Of a DNA stretch of 64,000 nt, positions 19,070 through 27,810 are shown piece by piece. This DNA is from Rhizobiales bacterium 62-47 (GTDB taxonomy: Bacteria; Pseudomonadota; Alphaproteobacteria; Rhizobiales; Xanthobacteraceae): NCBI GenBank assembly GCA_001899255.1, contig MKVX01000018.1, forward strand, positions 621,150-685,149, in the 5' to 3' direction. Position 1 is the first letter of the stretch, and each line of letters starts with the position of its first letter. The notes beneath the pieces were generated by a model that worked only from the letters and a program-made list of their open reading frames with translations, was not told the DNA's origin and searched no databases. A program made the position numbers and the translations under genes.

Positions 19070-19247
19070 ACCGATAGCCACAGGCGGGCTTGCGCGCCTC
19101 GTCTTGCCGAAGCCTGAAACTTCTGCGAAAGGTCTCCACCTCATTTGCCTGGGTATTGAGTGATCGTCGATTGGACGCGGCGTGAACGAGCGAGATCGCT
19201 CTTGTCCTGCAATCCAAGATCGAACCGCTCGCGTCACGAGGTTGCGA

Positions 19248-19952
19248 ATGTCTGATTTGTCTGCGTTTCCGATTGCCAAGCGTTGGCCCGCCAAGCACCC
19301 CGACCGTCTGCAGCTTTATTCGTTTCCGACGCCCAATGGCGTCAAGGTTTCGATCATGCTGGAAGAGATCGGATTGCCTTACGAGGCGCACGCCATCGCG
19401 ATCGGCAAGAACGAGACGTGGACACCCGAATTTCTGTCGTTAAACCCGAACGGGAAGATCCCCGCGATCATCGATCCCGATGGTCCGGGCGGCAAGCCGC
19501 TGGGCCTGTTCGAGTCCGGCGCGATCCTGCAATACCTTGCGGAGAAGACTGGCAAGCTGTTGCCGGCCGATCCGGCGCGGCGGATCGAGACGATCCAATG
19601 GGTCTACTTCCAGATGGCGGCGATGGGACCGATCTTCGGTCAGGTCGGCTTCTTTCACAAGTTCGCGGGCCGTGAGTACGAAGACAAGCGGCCTTTGCAA
19701 CGTTATGCCGATGAGTCCAAGCGGCTGCTCGGCGTCATCGAGGGGCGCCTCGACGGTCGAAAATGGATCATGGGCGACGACTATACGATCGCGGATATTT
19801 CCATGCTCGGTTGGGTGCGAAACCTGATCGGGTTCTATGGCGCCGCTGAACTGGTGGACTTCGCCAGCCTGAAGCGTGTTCCGGCCTGGCTGGAGCGCGG
19901 TCTCGCACGCCCGGCGGTCGAGCGCGGGCTGAATATTCCGCCGCGGCCCTGA
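19248..19952 (+). CDS. Glutathione S-transferase family protein (nu-class/YfcG-like)
   Basis: A 234-residue GST. The thioredoxin-like N-terminal domain contains YSFPTPNGVKVSIMLEEIGLPYEAH, an NPNGKIPAIID loop with the cis-proline and an ESGAILQYLAEK glutathione-binding segment. The helical domain has NGWxF-like QMAAMGPIFGQVGFF and DYTIADISMLGWV segments. The TPNG start is shared with YfcG/Ure2-type proteins, which act as disulfide-bond oxidoreductases using GSH without an essential cysteine. The ATG at 19248 has GAGG 6 nt upstream. First clear gene outside the guaA-bounded segment. Confidence 0.9.
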   Translation: MSDLSAFPIAKRWPAKHPDRLQLYSFPTPNGVKVSIMLEEIGLPYEAHAIAIGKNETWTPEFLSLNPNGKIPAIIDPDGPGGKPLGLFESGAILQYLAEKTGKLLPADPARRIETIQWVYFQMAAMGPIFGQVGFFHKFAGREYEDKRPLQRYADESKRLLGVIEGRLDGRKWIMGDDYTIADISMLGWVRNLIGFYGAAELVDFASLKRVPAWLERGLARPAVERGLNIPPRP

Positions 19953-19973
19953 GATCGCAGCACGGAGCGCCGG

Positions 19974-20330
19974 ATGGCCATCACGATGTACGGCATCAAG
20001 AATTGCGACACCATCAAGAAGGCGCGAACCTGGCTGGACAAGCAGGGTGTGAAATACAACTTCCACGACTATAAGGTCGCCGGAATCGAGAAGGCGCAAC
20101 TCGAACGCTGGTGCAAGGATGTAGGCTGGGAAACCCTGCTCAATCGCGCGGGGACCACCTTTCGCAAGTTGCCCGAATCCGACAAGTCGGACCTCAATGA
20201 GCGTAAGGCCATCGCTTTGATGGTCGCGCAACCCTCGATGATCAAGCGACCAGTGCTCGATCTCGGGAATAGGCTGCTGGTCGGCTTCAAGCCAGAGACT
20301 TACGCCAAGGATGTGCGAGGCGGCCGATAG
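19974..20330 (+). CDS. ArsC/Spx/YffB-family thioredoxin-like protein
   Basis: A 118-residue protein with the ArsC-like fold: ITMYGIKNCDTIKKARTWLDKQGVKYNFHDYK at the N-terminus, a single cysteine (C11) in KNCDTIKKA, and the RPVLDLGNRLLVGF segment near 90-103. This NCDT-type motif matches YffB-like members, thought to be glutathione-dependent thiol reductases, not true arsenate reductases; there is no ars gene nearby. It follows the GST gene by 21 bp, a likely two-gene thiol-redox operon. Confidence 0.88.
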   Translation: MAITMYGIKNCDTIKKARTWLDKQGVKYNFHDYKVAGIEKAQLERWCKDVGWETLLNRAGTTFRKLPESDKSDLNERKAIALMVAQPSMIKRPVLDLGNRLLVGFKPETYAKDVRGGR

Positions 20331-20572
20331 CCATTCATGCTCCCGAGAAGGCCTCCGGAACGCGATTCGGCCTAAAAGGTCTATATTCGGGGGAAGTTCA
20401 ACTAAGGACGAATATGCGCCGATTTGTGCCTTGCGTAACGGTGGGCGTTAGCGGCATATTTCGGCTAGACCTAAGCCGGCCGTTGGTGTTCCAAGACATC
20501 ACGTAACAGGCACAATGATACAAATCAGTCGCGTGCGGGGCACAACGCGCGATGACTGCTGGGGGAAGTTAA

Positions 20573-21320
20573 TTGGCGGATGAGTTCATTCTCGAAACCC
20601 ACGGACTAACCAAAGAGTTCGCTGGGTTCGTCGCTGTCAGTGAGGTTAACCTGCGTATCCGTCGGGGCAGTATCCATGCCTTGATCGGTCCGAATGGTGC
20701 CGGCAAAACGACCTGCTTCAACCTGCTGACCAAGTTCCTGCAGCCATCTGCGGGACAAATCCTCTACAAGGGCCAGGACATCACGTCGATGGCGCCGGCC
20801 GATGTCGCCCGGCTCGGCCTGGTTCGTTCGTTCCAGATTTCAGCGGTGTTTCCGCATTTGACCGCGCTCGAGAACGTACGCGTCGCGCTGCAGCGGCAGC
20901 ACGGAACTTCGTTCGACTTCTGGCGCTCCAAGAGCGTGCTCGATCGCTTCAATCCTCGCGCGCATGAATTGCTCGACGACGTCGGCTTGAGCGAGTTCGC
21001 CAATACACCGGCTGTCGAAATGCCTTACGGGCGCAAGCGTGCGCTCGAGATCGCGACAACGCTGGCGCTCGATCCGGAAATGATGCTGCTCGACGAGCCG
21101 ATGGCTGGCATGGGGCACGAGGACATCGACAAGATCGCCGCGCTGATCAAGCGGATCTCGGCGAAGTATACTATCCTGATGGTCGAACATAATCTCAACG
21201 TCGTCGCCAATCTGTCGGACATCATCACCGTGCTGACGCGCGGGAAGGTCCTTGCCGAAGGCAACTATGCCGATCTGACGAAGGACGAGCGCGTCAAGGA
21301 AGCCTATTTGGGGGCCGGTC

Positions 21321-21328
<8 letters not shown>
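20573..21328 (+). CDS. livG: Branched-chain amino acid-type ABC transporter ATPase LivG
   Basis: A 251-residue ABC ATPase of the LivG group. Walker A GPNGAGKTT is at 39-47, Walker B LLDEPMAGM near 172-180, and the signature is the unusual MPYGRKRALEIA (usually LSYGQQRxLEIA). The start must be the TTG at 20573, since the codon immediately upstream in frame is TAA and GGGGGAAG precedes it. It is the first gene of livG-livF-SBP-livH-livM on the plus strand, importing branched-chain or related amino acids, amides or carboxylates. Confidence 0.93.
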
Positions 21329-22076
<748 letters not shown>

Positions 22077-22106
22077 ACAAATTTTGTCCGTAGACGTGGG
22101 GAGAAA

Positions 22107-23327
22107 ATGAACAAGAAAATCGCTGCATTTTTGTTGGGAACGACAGTCGCGTTTGGCGCCATCAGCGGCGCGATGGCGGGAGACAAGGTCGTCAAGATCG
22201 GTGTGCTCAACGATCAATCCGGTCTGTATGCCGATCTCGCGGGCCCCGGCTCGGTCATCGCCGCGCAGATGGCGATCGAGGACTCCGGCCTGACCAAGAA
22301 GGGCTGGAAGATCGACGTTATCTCCGGCGACCATCAGAACAAGCCGGATATCGGCGTTAACCTCGCGCGCCAATGGATCGACGTGGACAAGGTCGATGTG
22401 ATCGCGGACGTGCCGACGTCGTCGGTGGCCCTGGCGGTCAACAATCTGGTCAAGGAGAAGAACTCGATCCTTCTGGATTCGGGTGCCGGCACATCGGACC
22501 TGACAAATAGCCAGTGCACCCCGAACACCATTCACTGGACCTATGACACCTACACGCTCGCGCATGGCACGGGTTCGGCGCTGACCAAGAGCGGCGGTAA
22601 CACCTGGTTTTTCCTCACGGCCGACTATGCCTTTGGGACGGCGCTCGAGCGAGATACCACCGCGGCCGTGAATGCGCTTGGCGGCAAGGTCGTCGGTAGC
22701 GTCAAGCATCCGCTGAACACCGCCGACTTCTCGTCCTTCCTGCTGCAGGCGCAGGCCTCGAAGGCCAAGGTAATCGGTCTGGCCAATGCCGGCGGCGATA
22801 CGGTCAACAGCATCAAGCAGGCATCCGAATTTGGGATCGTCAAGGGCGGCCAGAAGCTTGCTGCGTTGCTGATGTTCATCTCCGACGTGCATGCCCTCGG
22901 TTTGAATGTCGCCAATGGCCTCAACATGACCGAGACGTTCTACTGGGATCTAAACGACGGAACGCGAGCTTTCTCGAAACGCTTCCAGGAGCGGATGAAG
23001 AACAAGGCGATGCCGACGATGGTTCAGGCTGGCGTTTATTCGTCGCTGATCCATTACTTCAAGACGCTCGACAAGCTCGGCGAGAATCCGCATGACGGCG
23101 CCAAGGTTGTTGCCGCGATGAAGGAGATTCCTTCCGACGATCCGCTGTTCGGCAAGGGCAAGATCGAGCCGAACGGGCGCAATATCCACGACGCCTATTT
23201 GTTCGAAGTGAAGAGCACATCGGAGTCGAAGGGGCCGTGGGACTACTACAAGCTGGTCGCGACCATTCCGGCGAGCGAAGCCTTCACGCCGCTCGACAAG
23301 AGCACCTGTCCGCTGCTGAAGAAATAA
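22107..23327 (+). CDS. Liv-type ABC transporter substrate-binding protein
   Basis: A 406-residue periplasmic binding protein (peripla_BP_6 type I fold) with signal peptide MNKKIAAFLLGTTVAFGAISGAMA (cleavage near 24). Mature sequence begins DKVVKIGVLNDQSGLYADLAG. It is clearly paralogous to the protein at 41224-42450 (same segment order, both ending CPLLKK). Such long-form Liv SBPs bind amino acids, urea, aromatic acids or other small carboxylates, so the ligand cannot be fixed from sequence. A strong hairpin follows the gene. Confidence 0.93.
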   Translation: MNKKIAAFLLGTTVAFGAISGAMAGDKVVKIGVLNDQSGLYADLAGPGSVIAAQMAIEDSGLTKKGWKIDVISGDHQNKPDIGVNLARQWIDVDKVDVIADVPTSSVALAVNNLVKEKNSILLDSGAGTSDLTNSQCTPNTIHWTYDTYTLAHGTGSALTKSGGNTWFFLTADYAFGTALERDTTAAVNALGGKVVGSVKHPLNTADFSSFLLQAQASKAKVIGLANAGGDTVNSIKQASEFGIVKGGQKLAALLMFISDVHALGLNVANGLNMTETFYWDLNDGTRAFSKRFQERMKNKAMPTMVQAGVYSSLIHYFKTLDKLGENPHDGAKVVAAMKEIPSDDPLFGKGKIEPNGRNIHDAYLFEVKSTSESKGPWDYYKLVATIPASEAFTPLDKSTCPLLKK

Positions 23328-23332
23328 AACGG

Positions 23333-23366
23333 AGCGCCCGGCGGGCTGTGTTCGCCGGGCGCTTTA
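23333..23366 (+). terminator. Hairpin between the SBP gene and livH
   Basis: AGCGCCCGGCG, 9-nt loop, CGCCGGGCGCT, then TTAA: an 11-bp GC-rich stem directly after the SBP stop. Inside an operon such a structure usually causes partial termination and protects the upstream mRNA end, which would favour SBP over permease synthesis. Confidence 0.65.
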
Positions 23367-23393
23367 ACCTCATCGATTGAAGTTGAGAGCAAC

Positions 23394-24269
23394 ATGTCGA
23401 TCAATCTACAGGCGCTTTCCGCGCAACTCCTGGTCGGGCTGATCAACGGCTCATTCTATGCGCTGTTGAGTCTCGGACTGGCCGTCATCTTCGGTATGCT
23501 CAACATCATCAACTTCGCTCACGGCGCGCTCTACATGATGGGCGCATTCTGCGCCTATTTTCTCCTCAACGGGCTTGGCCTGAGCTATTGGCCGGCGTTG
23601 ATCATCGCGCCGATCGCGGTCGGTATCTTCGGCATGATCCTCGAAAGAACGATGCTGAAATGGCTGACAGGCCTCGATCATCTTTACGGACTGCTGCTGA
23701 CGTTCGGCCTGGCGCTCATCATCCAGGGTATCTTCCAGAACTATTTCGGTTCGTCCGGCCTGCCGTACGCCATTCCCGATCAGTTGAAGGGCGGCATGAA
23801 TCTCGGATTCATGTTCCTGCCGATCTATCGCGGCTGGGTCGTCATCTTCTCGCTCGTGGTCTGCCTGCTCACCTGGTATCTGATCGAGCGGACGCAGCTC
23901 GGCGCATACTTGCGCGCGGCAACTGAGAATCCGACGCTGGTTCGTGCCTTCGGCATCAACGTACCGCGCATGATCACGCTGACTTACGGTCTCGGCGTCG
24001 GCCTGGCTGCGCTGGCTGGCGTGCTGTCGGCGCCGATCAATCAGGTGCGACCGCTGATGGGGTCGGACTTGATCATTGTGGTCTTTGCCGTGGTGGTGAT
24101 CGGTGGCATGGGCTCGATCATGGGCTCGATCATCACTGGGTTCTCTCTCGGCATCATCGAGGGTTTGACCAAATATTTTTATCCCGAGGCTTCCAACACC
24201 GTCGTCTTCGTCTTGATGGTGCTGGTGTTGCTGGTGAAGCCGGCGGGACTGACGGGACGGGCAACATAA
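23394..24269 (+). CDS. livH: Branched-chain amino acid-type ABC permease LivH
   Basis: A 291-residue inner-membrane permease with about eight helices. Family landmarks: LLVGLINGSFYALLSLGLAVIFGMLNIINFAHG at the N-terminus, the coupling-helix region TQLGAYLRAATENPTLVRAFGINV near 170-193 that contacts the ATPases, and GGMGSIMGSIITGFSLGIIEGL near the C-terminus. livM follows after 1 bp. Confidence 0.94.
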   Translation: MSINLQALSAQLLVGLINGSFYALLSLGLAVIFGMLNIINFAHGALYMMGAFCAYFLLNGLGLSYWPALIIAPIAVGIFGMILERTMLKWLTGLDHLYGLLLTFGLALIIQGIFQNYFGSSGLPYAIPDQLKGGMNLGFMFLPIYRGWVVIFSLVVCLLTWYLIERTQLGAYLRAATENPTLVRAFGINVPRMITLTYGLGVGLAALAGVLSAPINQVRPLMGSDLIIVVFAVVVIGGMGSIMGSIITGFSLGIIEGLTKYFYPEASNTVVFVLMVLVLLVKPAGLTGRAT

Positions 24270-24270
24270 C

Positions 24271-25239
24271 ATGTCAGCATTGACCGACGATTCCATTCCA
24301 ACGGCACGCCGCAGCTACAGCGATGAAATGGTGGCGTTCGTCCTGATGACGGCGCTGCTGGTGGTGGTGCCTTTCACCGGCGTCTATCCGTTCTTCGTCA
24401 TGCAGGGACTCTGCTTCGCGCTGCTGGCCTGCGCCTTCAACCTTTTGGTGGGCTACGGCGGGTTGCTGTCCTTCGGACACGCCATGTTTCTGGGGACGGC
24501 AGGCTATTTCACCGCGCACGCCTTGAAGGTGTGGGGCGTTTCCCCCGAGCTCGGCATTATTGTCGGCATTCTCGGTGCGGCCGGTCTTGCCGTGATCACG
24601 GGTCTCATCGCTATTCGGCGCCTCGGCATCTACTTCGCGATGATCACCCTGGCGCTGTCGCAGTTGGTCTACTTCATCTACCTTCAGACGCCGTTCACCC
24701 ATGGTGAAGACGGCATTCAGGGCATTCCGCAGGGCAAGATGTTTGGCATCTTCGACCTGTCGCAACCGACGACGCTCTATTACGTCATCCTGATCGGCTT
24801 CCTGCTGGGCTTCCTGCTTATCTATCGCGCCATCAACTCGCCGTTCGGCGAGGTGCTGAAGTCGATCCGCGAAAACGAGCAGCGCGCGATCTCGCTTGGC
24901 TACAAGACCGATCAATACAAGCTGCTGGCGTACATCCTGTCAGGGACGCTGGCGGGCTTTGCCGGGTCGCTCAAGGTGTTTGTCGCCCAGAATGCGTCGC
25001 TGACCGACGTGCACTGGACGATGTCGGGCGAAATCGTGCTGATGACACTGGTCGGCGGCCTCGGGACTGTGTTCGGACCGGTTGTCGGCGCTTTCGTCAT
25101 CATCGCCATGCAGCAATACCTTGCCGGGTTTGGCCAGTGGGTGACGGTCATCCAGGGGCTGGTGTTCGTCGTCTGCGTGCTGACATTCCGCCGAGGCATC
25201 ATCGGCGAACTGGCCCACTATTTCCGCCGCTCGCTTTAA
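24271..25239 (+). CDS. livM: Branched-chain amino acid-type ABC permease LivM
   Basis: A 322-residue permease with eight to ten helices, partner of LivH. It has the LivM signature LLVGYGGLLSFGHAMFLGTAGY near 57-78, a coupling loop SPFGEVLKSIRENEQRAISLGY near 190-211, and GGLGTVFGPVVGAFV near 263-277. Spacing to livH is 1 bp, indicating translational coupling. Last gene of the operon; no clear terminator follows. Confidence 0.94.
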   Translation: MSALTDDSIPTARRSYSDEMVAFVLMTALLVVVPFTGVYPFFVMQGLCFALLACAFNLLVGYGGLLSFGHAMFLGTAGYFTAHALKVWGVSPELGIIVGILGAAGLAVITGLIAIRRLGIYFAMITLALSQLVYFIYLQTPFTHGEDGIQGIPQGKMFGIFDLSQPTTLYYVILIGFLLGFLLIYRAINSPFGEVLKSIRENEQRAISLGYKTDQYKLLAYILSGTLAGFAGSLKVFVAQNASLTDVHWTMSGEIVLMTLVGGLGTVFGPVVGAFVIIAMQQYLAGFGQWVTVIQGLVFVVCVLTFRRGIIGELAHYFRRSL

Positions 25240-25580
25240 TCCGTGAACGGCCTCCAGCGGATCTCGCGGGCAAAGCGAGGTCCCGGGGGTCCGCAGCCAC
25301 ATTCCGAAATCGGCGAGGTCGCCTTGTGACGGGCGGGCGCGGCTGCCTTCTTGCCGGCCGGCCGGGCTGAGAAGCGCATAAATCGGTGGATGAATATTGT
25401 TGTCGTCCGGGTCATTGCGCGCGCCTGCCGGAAATGGTTTATGACAACGGAGTGACGTTGCGCTGCACATAAGGCCTCCTGCTTTGTGGATCTGCCGGCG
25501 CGGGAGCACCGTTCTGGCCGGAAGCGTCGACATCCGGCATGCGCCGATGTTGCGGCTATGGCAATCGCCAGGAAATAACG
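25240..25580. other. Intergenic region between livM and the DUF47-pit operon
   Basis: 341 bp with no gene I can support. At 25441-25458 the minus strand reads ACGTCACTCCGTTGTCAT, matching the PHO-box consensus CTGTCAT-N4-CTGTCAT at 10 of 14 fixed positions. That is suggestive because the operon downstream is a phosphate transporter, but the match is modest. No clear -35/-10 pair stands out. Confidence 0.4.
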
Positions 25581-26225
25581 ATGTTACGCTGGTTTCGAGC
25601 TTTACTGCCGCGAGAGGAACGGTTCTTCGAGCTTTTCGCGCGCCATGCCAAGACGGGCGTGCAGGGCGCCATGGCCCTGGAAGCGATGTTGCGCGGCGGC
25701 GATGAAACGCCGGTGTTTTGCCAGCGCGTCAACCAGTTCGAAAACGATGCTGACGGCATCACCCGCGAGGTGCTAACCGCGGTGCGGCGTACCTTCATCA
25801 CCCCATTCGACCGCGTCGACATCAAAAATCTGATTACCTCGATGGATGACGCCATCGACCAGATGCAGCAGACCGCCAAGGCGGTGGTGCTGTTCGAGGT
25901 GCGGGCATTCGAGCCGCCGATGCGCGAAATCGGTGCCTTGCTCGTCGAGTGCGCCAACCTTGTCGCGCGCGCAGTGCCGTTGATGCAGTCGATCGGGGAT
26001 AACGTCGCGATGCTGACGGCGATGACCGAGGAATTGACCAAGCTGGAAGGCCGTGTCGACGATCTGCACGACATCGGCCTGAAGGAGTTGTTCCTTAAGC
26101 ACCGCACGGCCAACACGATGGATTACATCGTCGGCGCGGAAATTTACGACCATCTTGAAAAGGTCGCGGACCGTTTTGACGACGTTGCCAATGAGATCAA
26201 CAGCATCGTCATCGAACACGTATAA
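25581..26225 (+). CDS. DUF47 (PhoU-like) protein, accessory of Pit
   Basis: A 214-residue all-helical protein of the DUF47 family, related to PhoU. It begins LRWFRALLPREERFFELFARHA and contains the conserved FENDADGITREV (near 54-65) and TPFDRVDIKNLITSMDDAIDQM (near 73-94) segments. It is encoded directly upstream of pit, the arrangement called orfA-pit in Sinorhizobium, where the pair forms a low-affinity phosphate uptake system. The ATG at 25581 has CAGGAAA just upstream. Confidence 0.9.
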   Translation: MLRWFRALLPREERFFELFARHAKTGVQGAMALEAMLRGGDETPVFCQRVNQFENDADGITREVLTAVRRTFITPFDRVDIKNLITSMDDAIDQMQQTAKAVVLFEVRAFEPPMREIGALLVECANLVARAVPLMQSIGDNVAMLTAMTEELTKLEGRVDDLHDIGLKELFLKHRTANTMDYIVGAEIYDHLEKVADRFDDVANEINSIVIEHV

Positions 26226-26240
26226 GGGCAGGGCCGCGTA

Positions 26241-27245
26241 GTGGACGCCACGCTTGGTTTTCCGATTGTGGCAGGCCTGATTGCGGTCGCGCTGCTATTC
26301 GATTTTCTCAATGGACTGCATGACGCCGCCAATTCGATCGCGACGATCGTCTCGACGCGCGTGTTGCGGCCGCAATATGCCGTGCTGTGGGCGGCGTTTT
26401 TCAATTTCGTCGCGTTTCTGGTGTTCGGTCTGCACGTCGCCAATACCATCGGCACCGGCATCATCGAGCCGGAATTCATCAATGCGCAGGTGATCTTCGC
26501 GGCATTGATCGGCGCCATTGTCTGGAATCTCGTGACATGGGCGCTGGGTATCCCGTCGAGCAGTTCGCATGCGTTGATAGGCGGATTGCTTGGCGGCGGC
26601 ATCGCCAAGGCGGGCATTTCCGCCGTGGTGTGGAGCGGCCTGTCGAAGACATTGCTGGCCATCGTGCTGTCGCCGCTGGTCGGCTTCCTGCTGGCTCTGG
26701 TGTTGGTGGCGATCGTGTCGTGGGCGTCGGTGCGCTCGACGCCCTTCGCGGTCGATCGTGCGTTTCGCATTCTGCAGTTCTTTTCCGCGTCGCTCTATTC
26801 GCTCGGCCACGGCGGCAACGACGCCCAGAAGACAATGGGCATCATTGCCGTGCTGCTGTTTTCGCAAGGGTATCTCGGTAGCGAATTCAGCGTGCCGTTC
26901 TGGGTGGTGCTGGCCTGCCAGGCGGCGATGGCGATGGGCACGTTGATGGGTGGCTGGCGGATCGTCCGAACCATGGGGCTGCGCATCACCCGCCTGACGC
27001 CGATGCAGGGCTTCTGCGCCGAGACAGGAGGCGCCGCGACCCTGTTCGCCGCGACGTTCCTCGGGGTGCCGGTGTCGACGACGCACACTATTACCGGCGC
27101 CATCGTTGGCGTCGGCGCGGCACGGCGCGCCTCGGCGGTGCGCTGGAACGTCGCCAGCTCCATCGTCTACGCCTGGGTCATTACCGTGCCGGCCTCGGCG
27201 CTGGTCGCCGCGCTGACCTATTGGGCGGTCGCGTTCATCCGCTGA
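26241..27245 (+). CDS. pit: Low-affinity inorganic phosphate transporter Pit
   Basis: A 334-residue PiT family protein with about ten membrane helices. The two PiT signatures are visible: FLNGLHDAANSIATIVSTRVL (about 21-41) and SLGHGGNDAQKTMGIIAVLLF (about 189-209), plus GVPVSTTHTITGAIVGVG (about 275-292). It imports phosphate with protons as metal-phosphate complexes. The start is GTG at 26241, 15 bp after the DUF47 stop. Confidence 0.93.
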   Translation: MDATLGFPIVAGLIAVALLFDFLNGLHDAANSIATIVSTRVLRPQYAVLWAAFFNFVAFLVFGLHVANTIGTGIIEPEFINAQVIFAALIGAIVWNLVTWALGIPSSSSHALIGGLLGGGIAKAGISAVVWSGLSKTLLAIVLSPLVGFLLALVLVAIVSWASVRSTPFAVDRAFRILQFFSASLYSLGHGGNDAQKTMGIIAVLLFSQGYLGSEFSVPFWVVLACQAAMAMGTLMGGWRIVRTMGLRITRLTPMQGFCAETGGAATLFAATFLGVPVSTTHTITGAIVGVGAARRASAVRWNVASSIVYAWVITVPASALVAALTYWAVAFIR

Positions 27246-27560
27246 TCAGGTGACCAGCTTGAGCCCGACGATCCCGGCGACGATCAGGCCGATCGAGGCC
27301 AGCCGCGCGGCGGTGGCCGGGTCGCCAAGCAGCACGATGCCGAGGATCGCGGTTCCCACAGCGCCGATCCCGGTCCAGACCGCATAGGCGGTGCCGACCG
27401 GCAGCGTCTTCAAGGCCAATCCCAGCAGGACGACGCTGATGACCATGGCCGCCGCCGTCAGTACGGAAGGGACCATGCGGGTAAATCCATCGGTATATTT
27501 GAGGCCGATTGCCCAGCCGATTTCCATCAATCCAGCGACAAAGAGCATGAACCACGCCAT
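27246..27560 (-). CDS. sugE: SMR-family guanidinium exporter SugE/Gdx
   Basis: A 104-residue small multidrug resistance protein with four helices. The first, [22 protein letters not shown], carries the essential E13 in the Gdx-type GLMEIGWA context; the later [19 protein letters not shown] segment is also typical. Gdx-type proteins export guanidinium in exchange for protons. The start at 27560 lies 22 nt after a guanidine-II riboswitch, with GGGAG between them, which supports the guanidinium assignment over a general QAC pump. Convergent with pit. Confidence 0.93.
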   Translation of the reverse strand: MAWFMLFVAGLMEIGWAIGLKYTDGFTRMVPSVLTAAAMVISVVLLGLALKTLPVGTAYAVWTGIGAVGTAILGIVLLGDPATAARLASIGLIVAGIVGLKLVT

Positions 27561-27582
27561 GACGGGCTCTCCCAACATGTTG

Positions 27583-27631
27583 GCAGGGCCGTCCCCGCGG
27601 GTGATGAATTGAGGTGGAAGGTCGTCCTTCC
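27583..27631 (-). promoter_or_regulatory. Guanidine-II (mini-ykkC) riboswitch
   Basis: Two hairpins on the minus strand with the diagnostic ACGR tetraloops: GGAAGG-ACGA-CCTTCC (27631-27616) and GCGGGG-ACGG-CCCTGC (27598-27583, one G-U pair), joined by 17 nt. This is the complete architecture of the mini-ykkC/guanidine-II class, in which guanidinium binding brings the two loops together. The second hairpin ends about 10 nt before the GGGAG ribosome-binding site (27567-27573 region) of sugE, so control is probably at translation initiation. Confidence 0.88.
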
Positions 27632-27638
27632 GGTTCCG

Positions 27639-27667
27639 GATATGGGACCTGCCGATCCCGCGCGCAA
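27639..27667 (-). promoter_or_regulatory. Candidate promoter for the sugE riboswitch transcript
   Basis: TTGCGC (27667-27662), 17-nt spacer, CATATC (27644-27639) on the minus strand. The predicted start falls about 7 nt later, at the edge of the first riboswitch hairpin, which fits a short leader beginning with the aptamer. Confidence 0.5.
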
Positions 27668-27810
27668 CTGTCTTGGCGGCGTAGGGTGCTTGCGTTCCGG
27701 GCATGCCATCCCATTTCGGGTCGAGAGGCGAAACGAGGGCGGTATGAGCGTAGCCAATTCGGCTGCATACCCCCTTGATCCTGCCCGCTTTCCCTGCCAC
27801 AGCCACGCCT

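Noticed and set aside
20391-20572. GGGGGAAGTT occurring at 20391-20400 region and again at 20561
   Set aside because: The second serves as the livG ribosome-binding site; the first has no gene after it and the match is too short to call a repeat.
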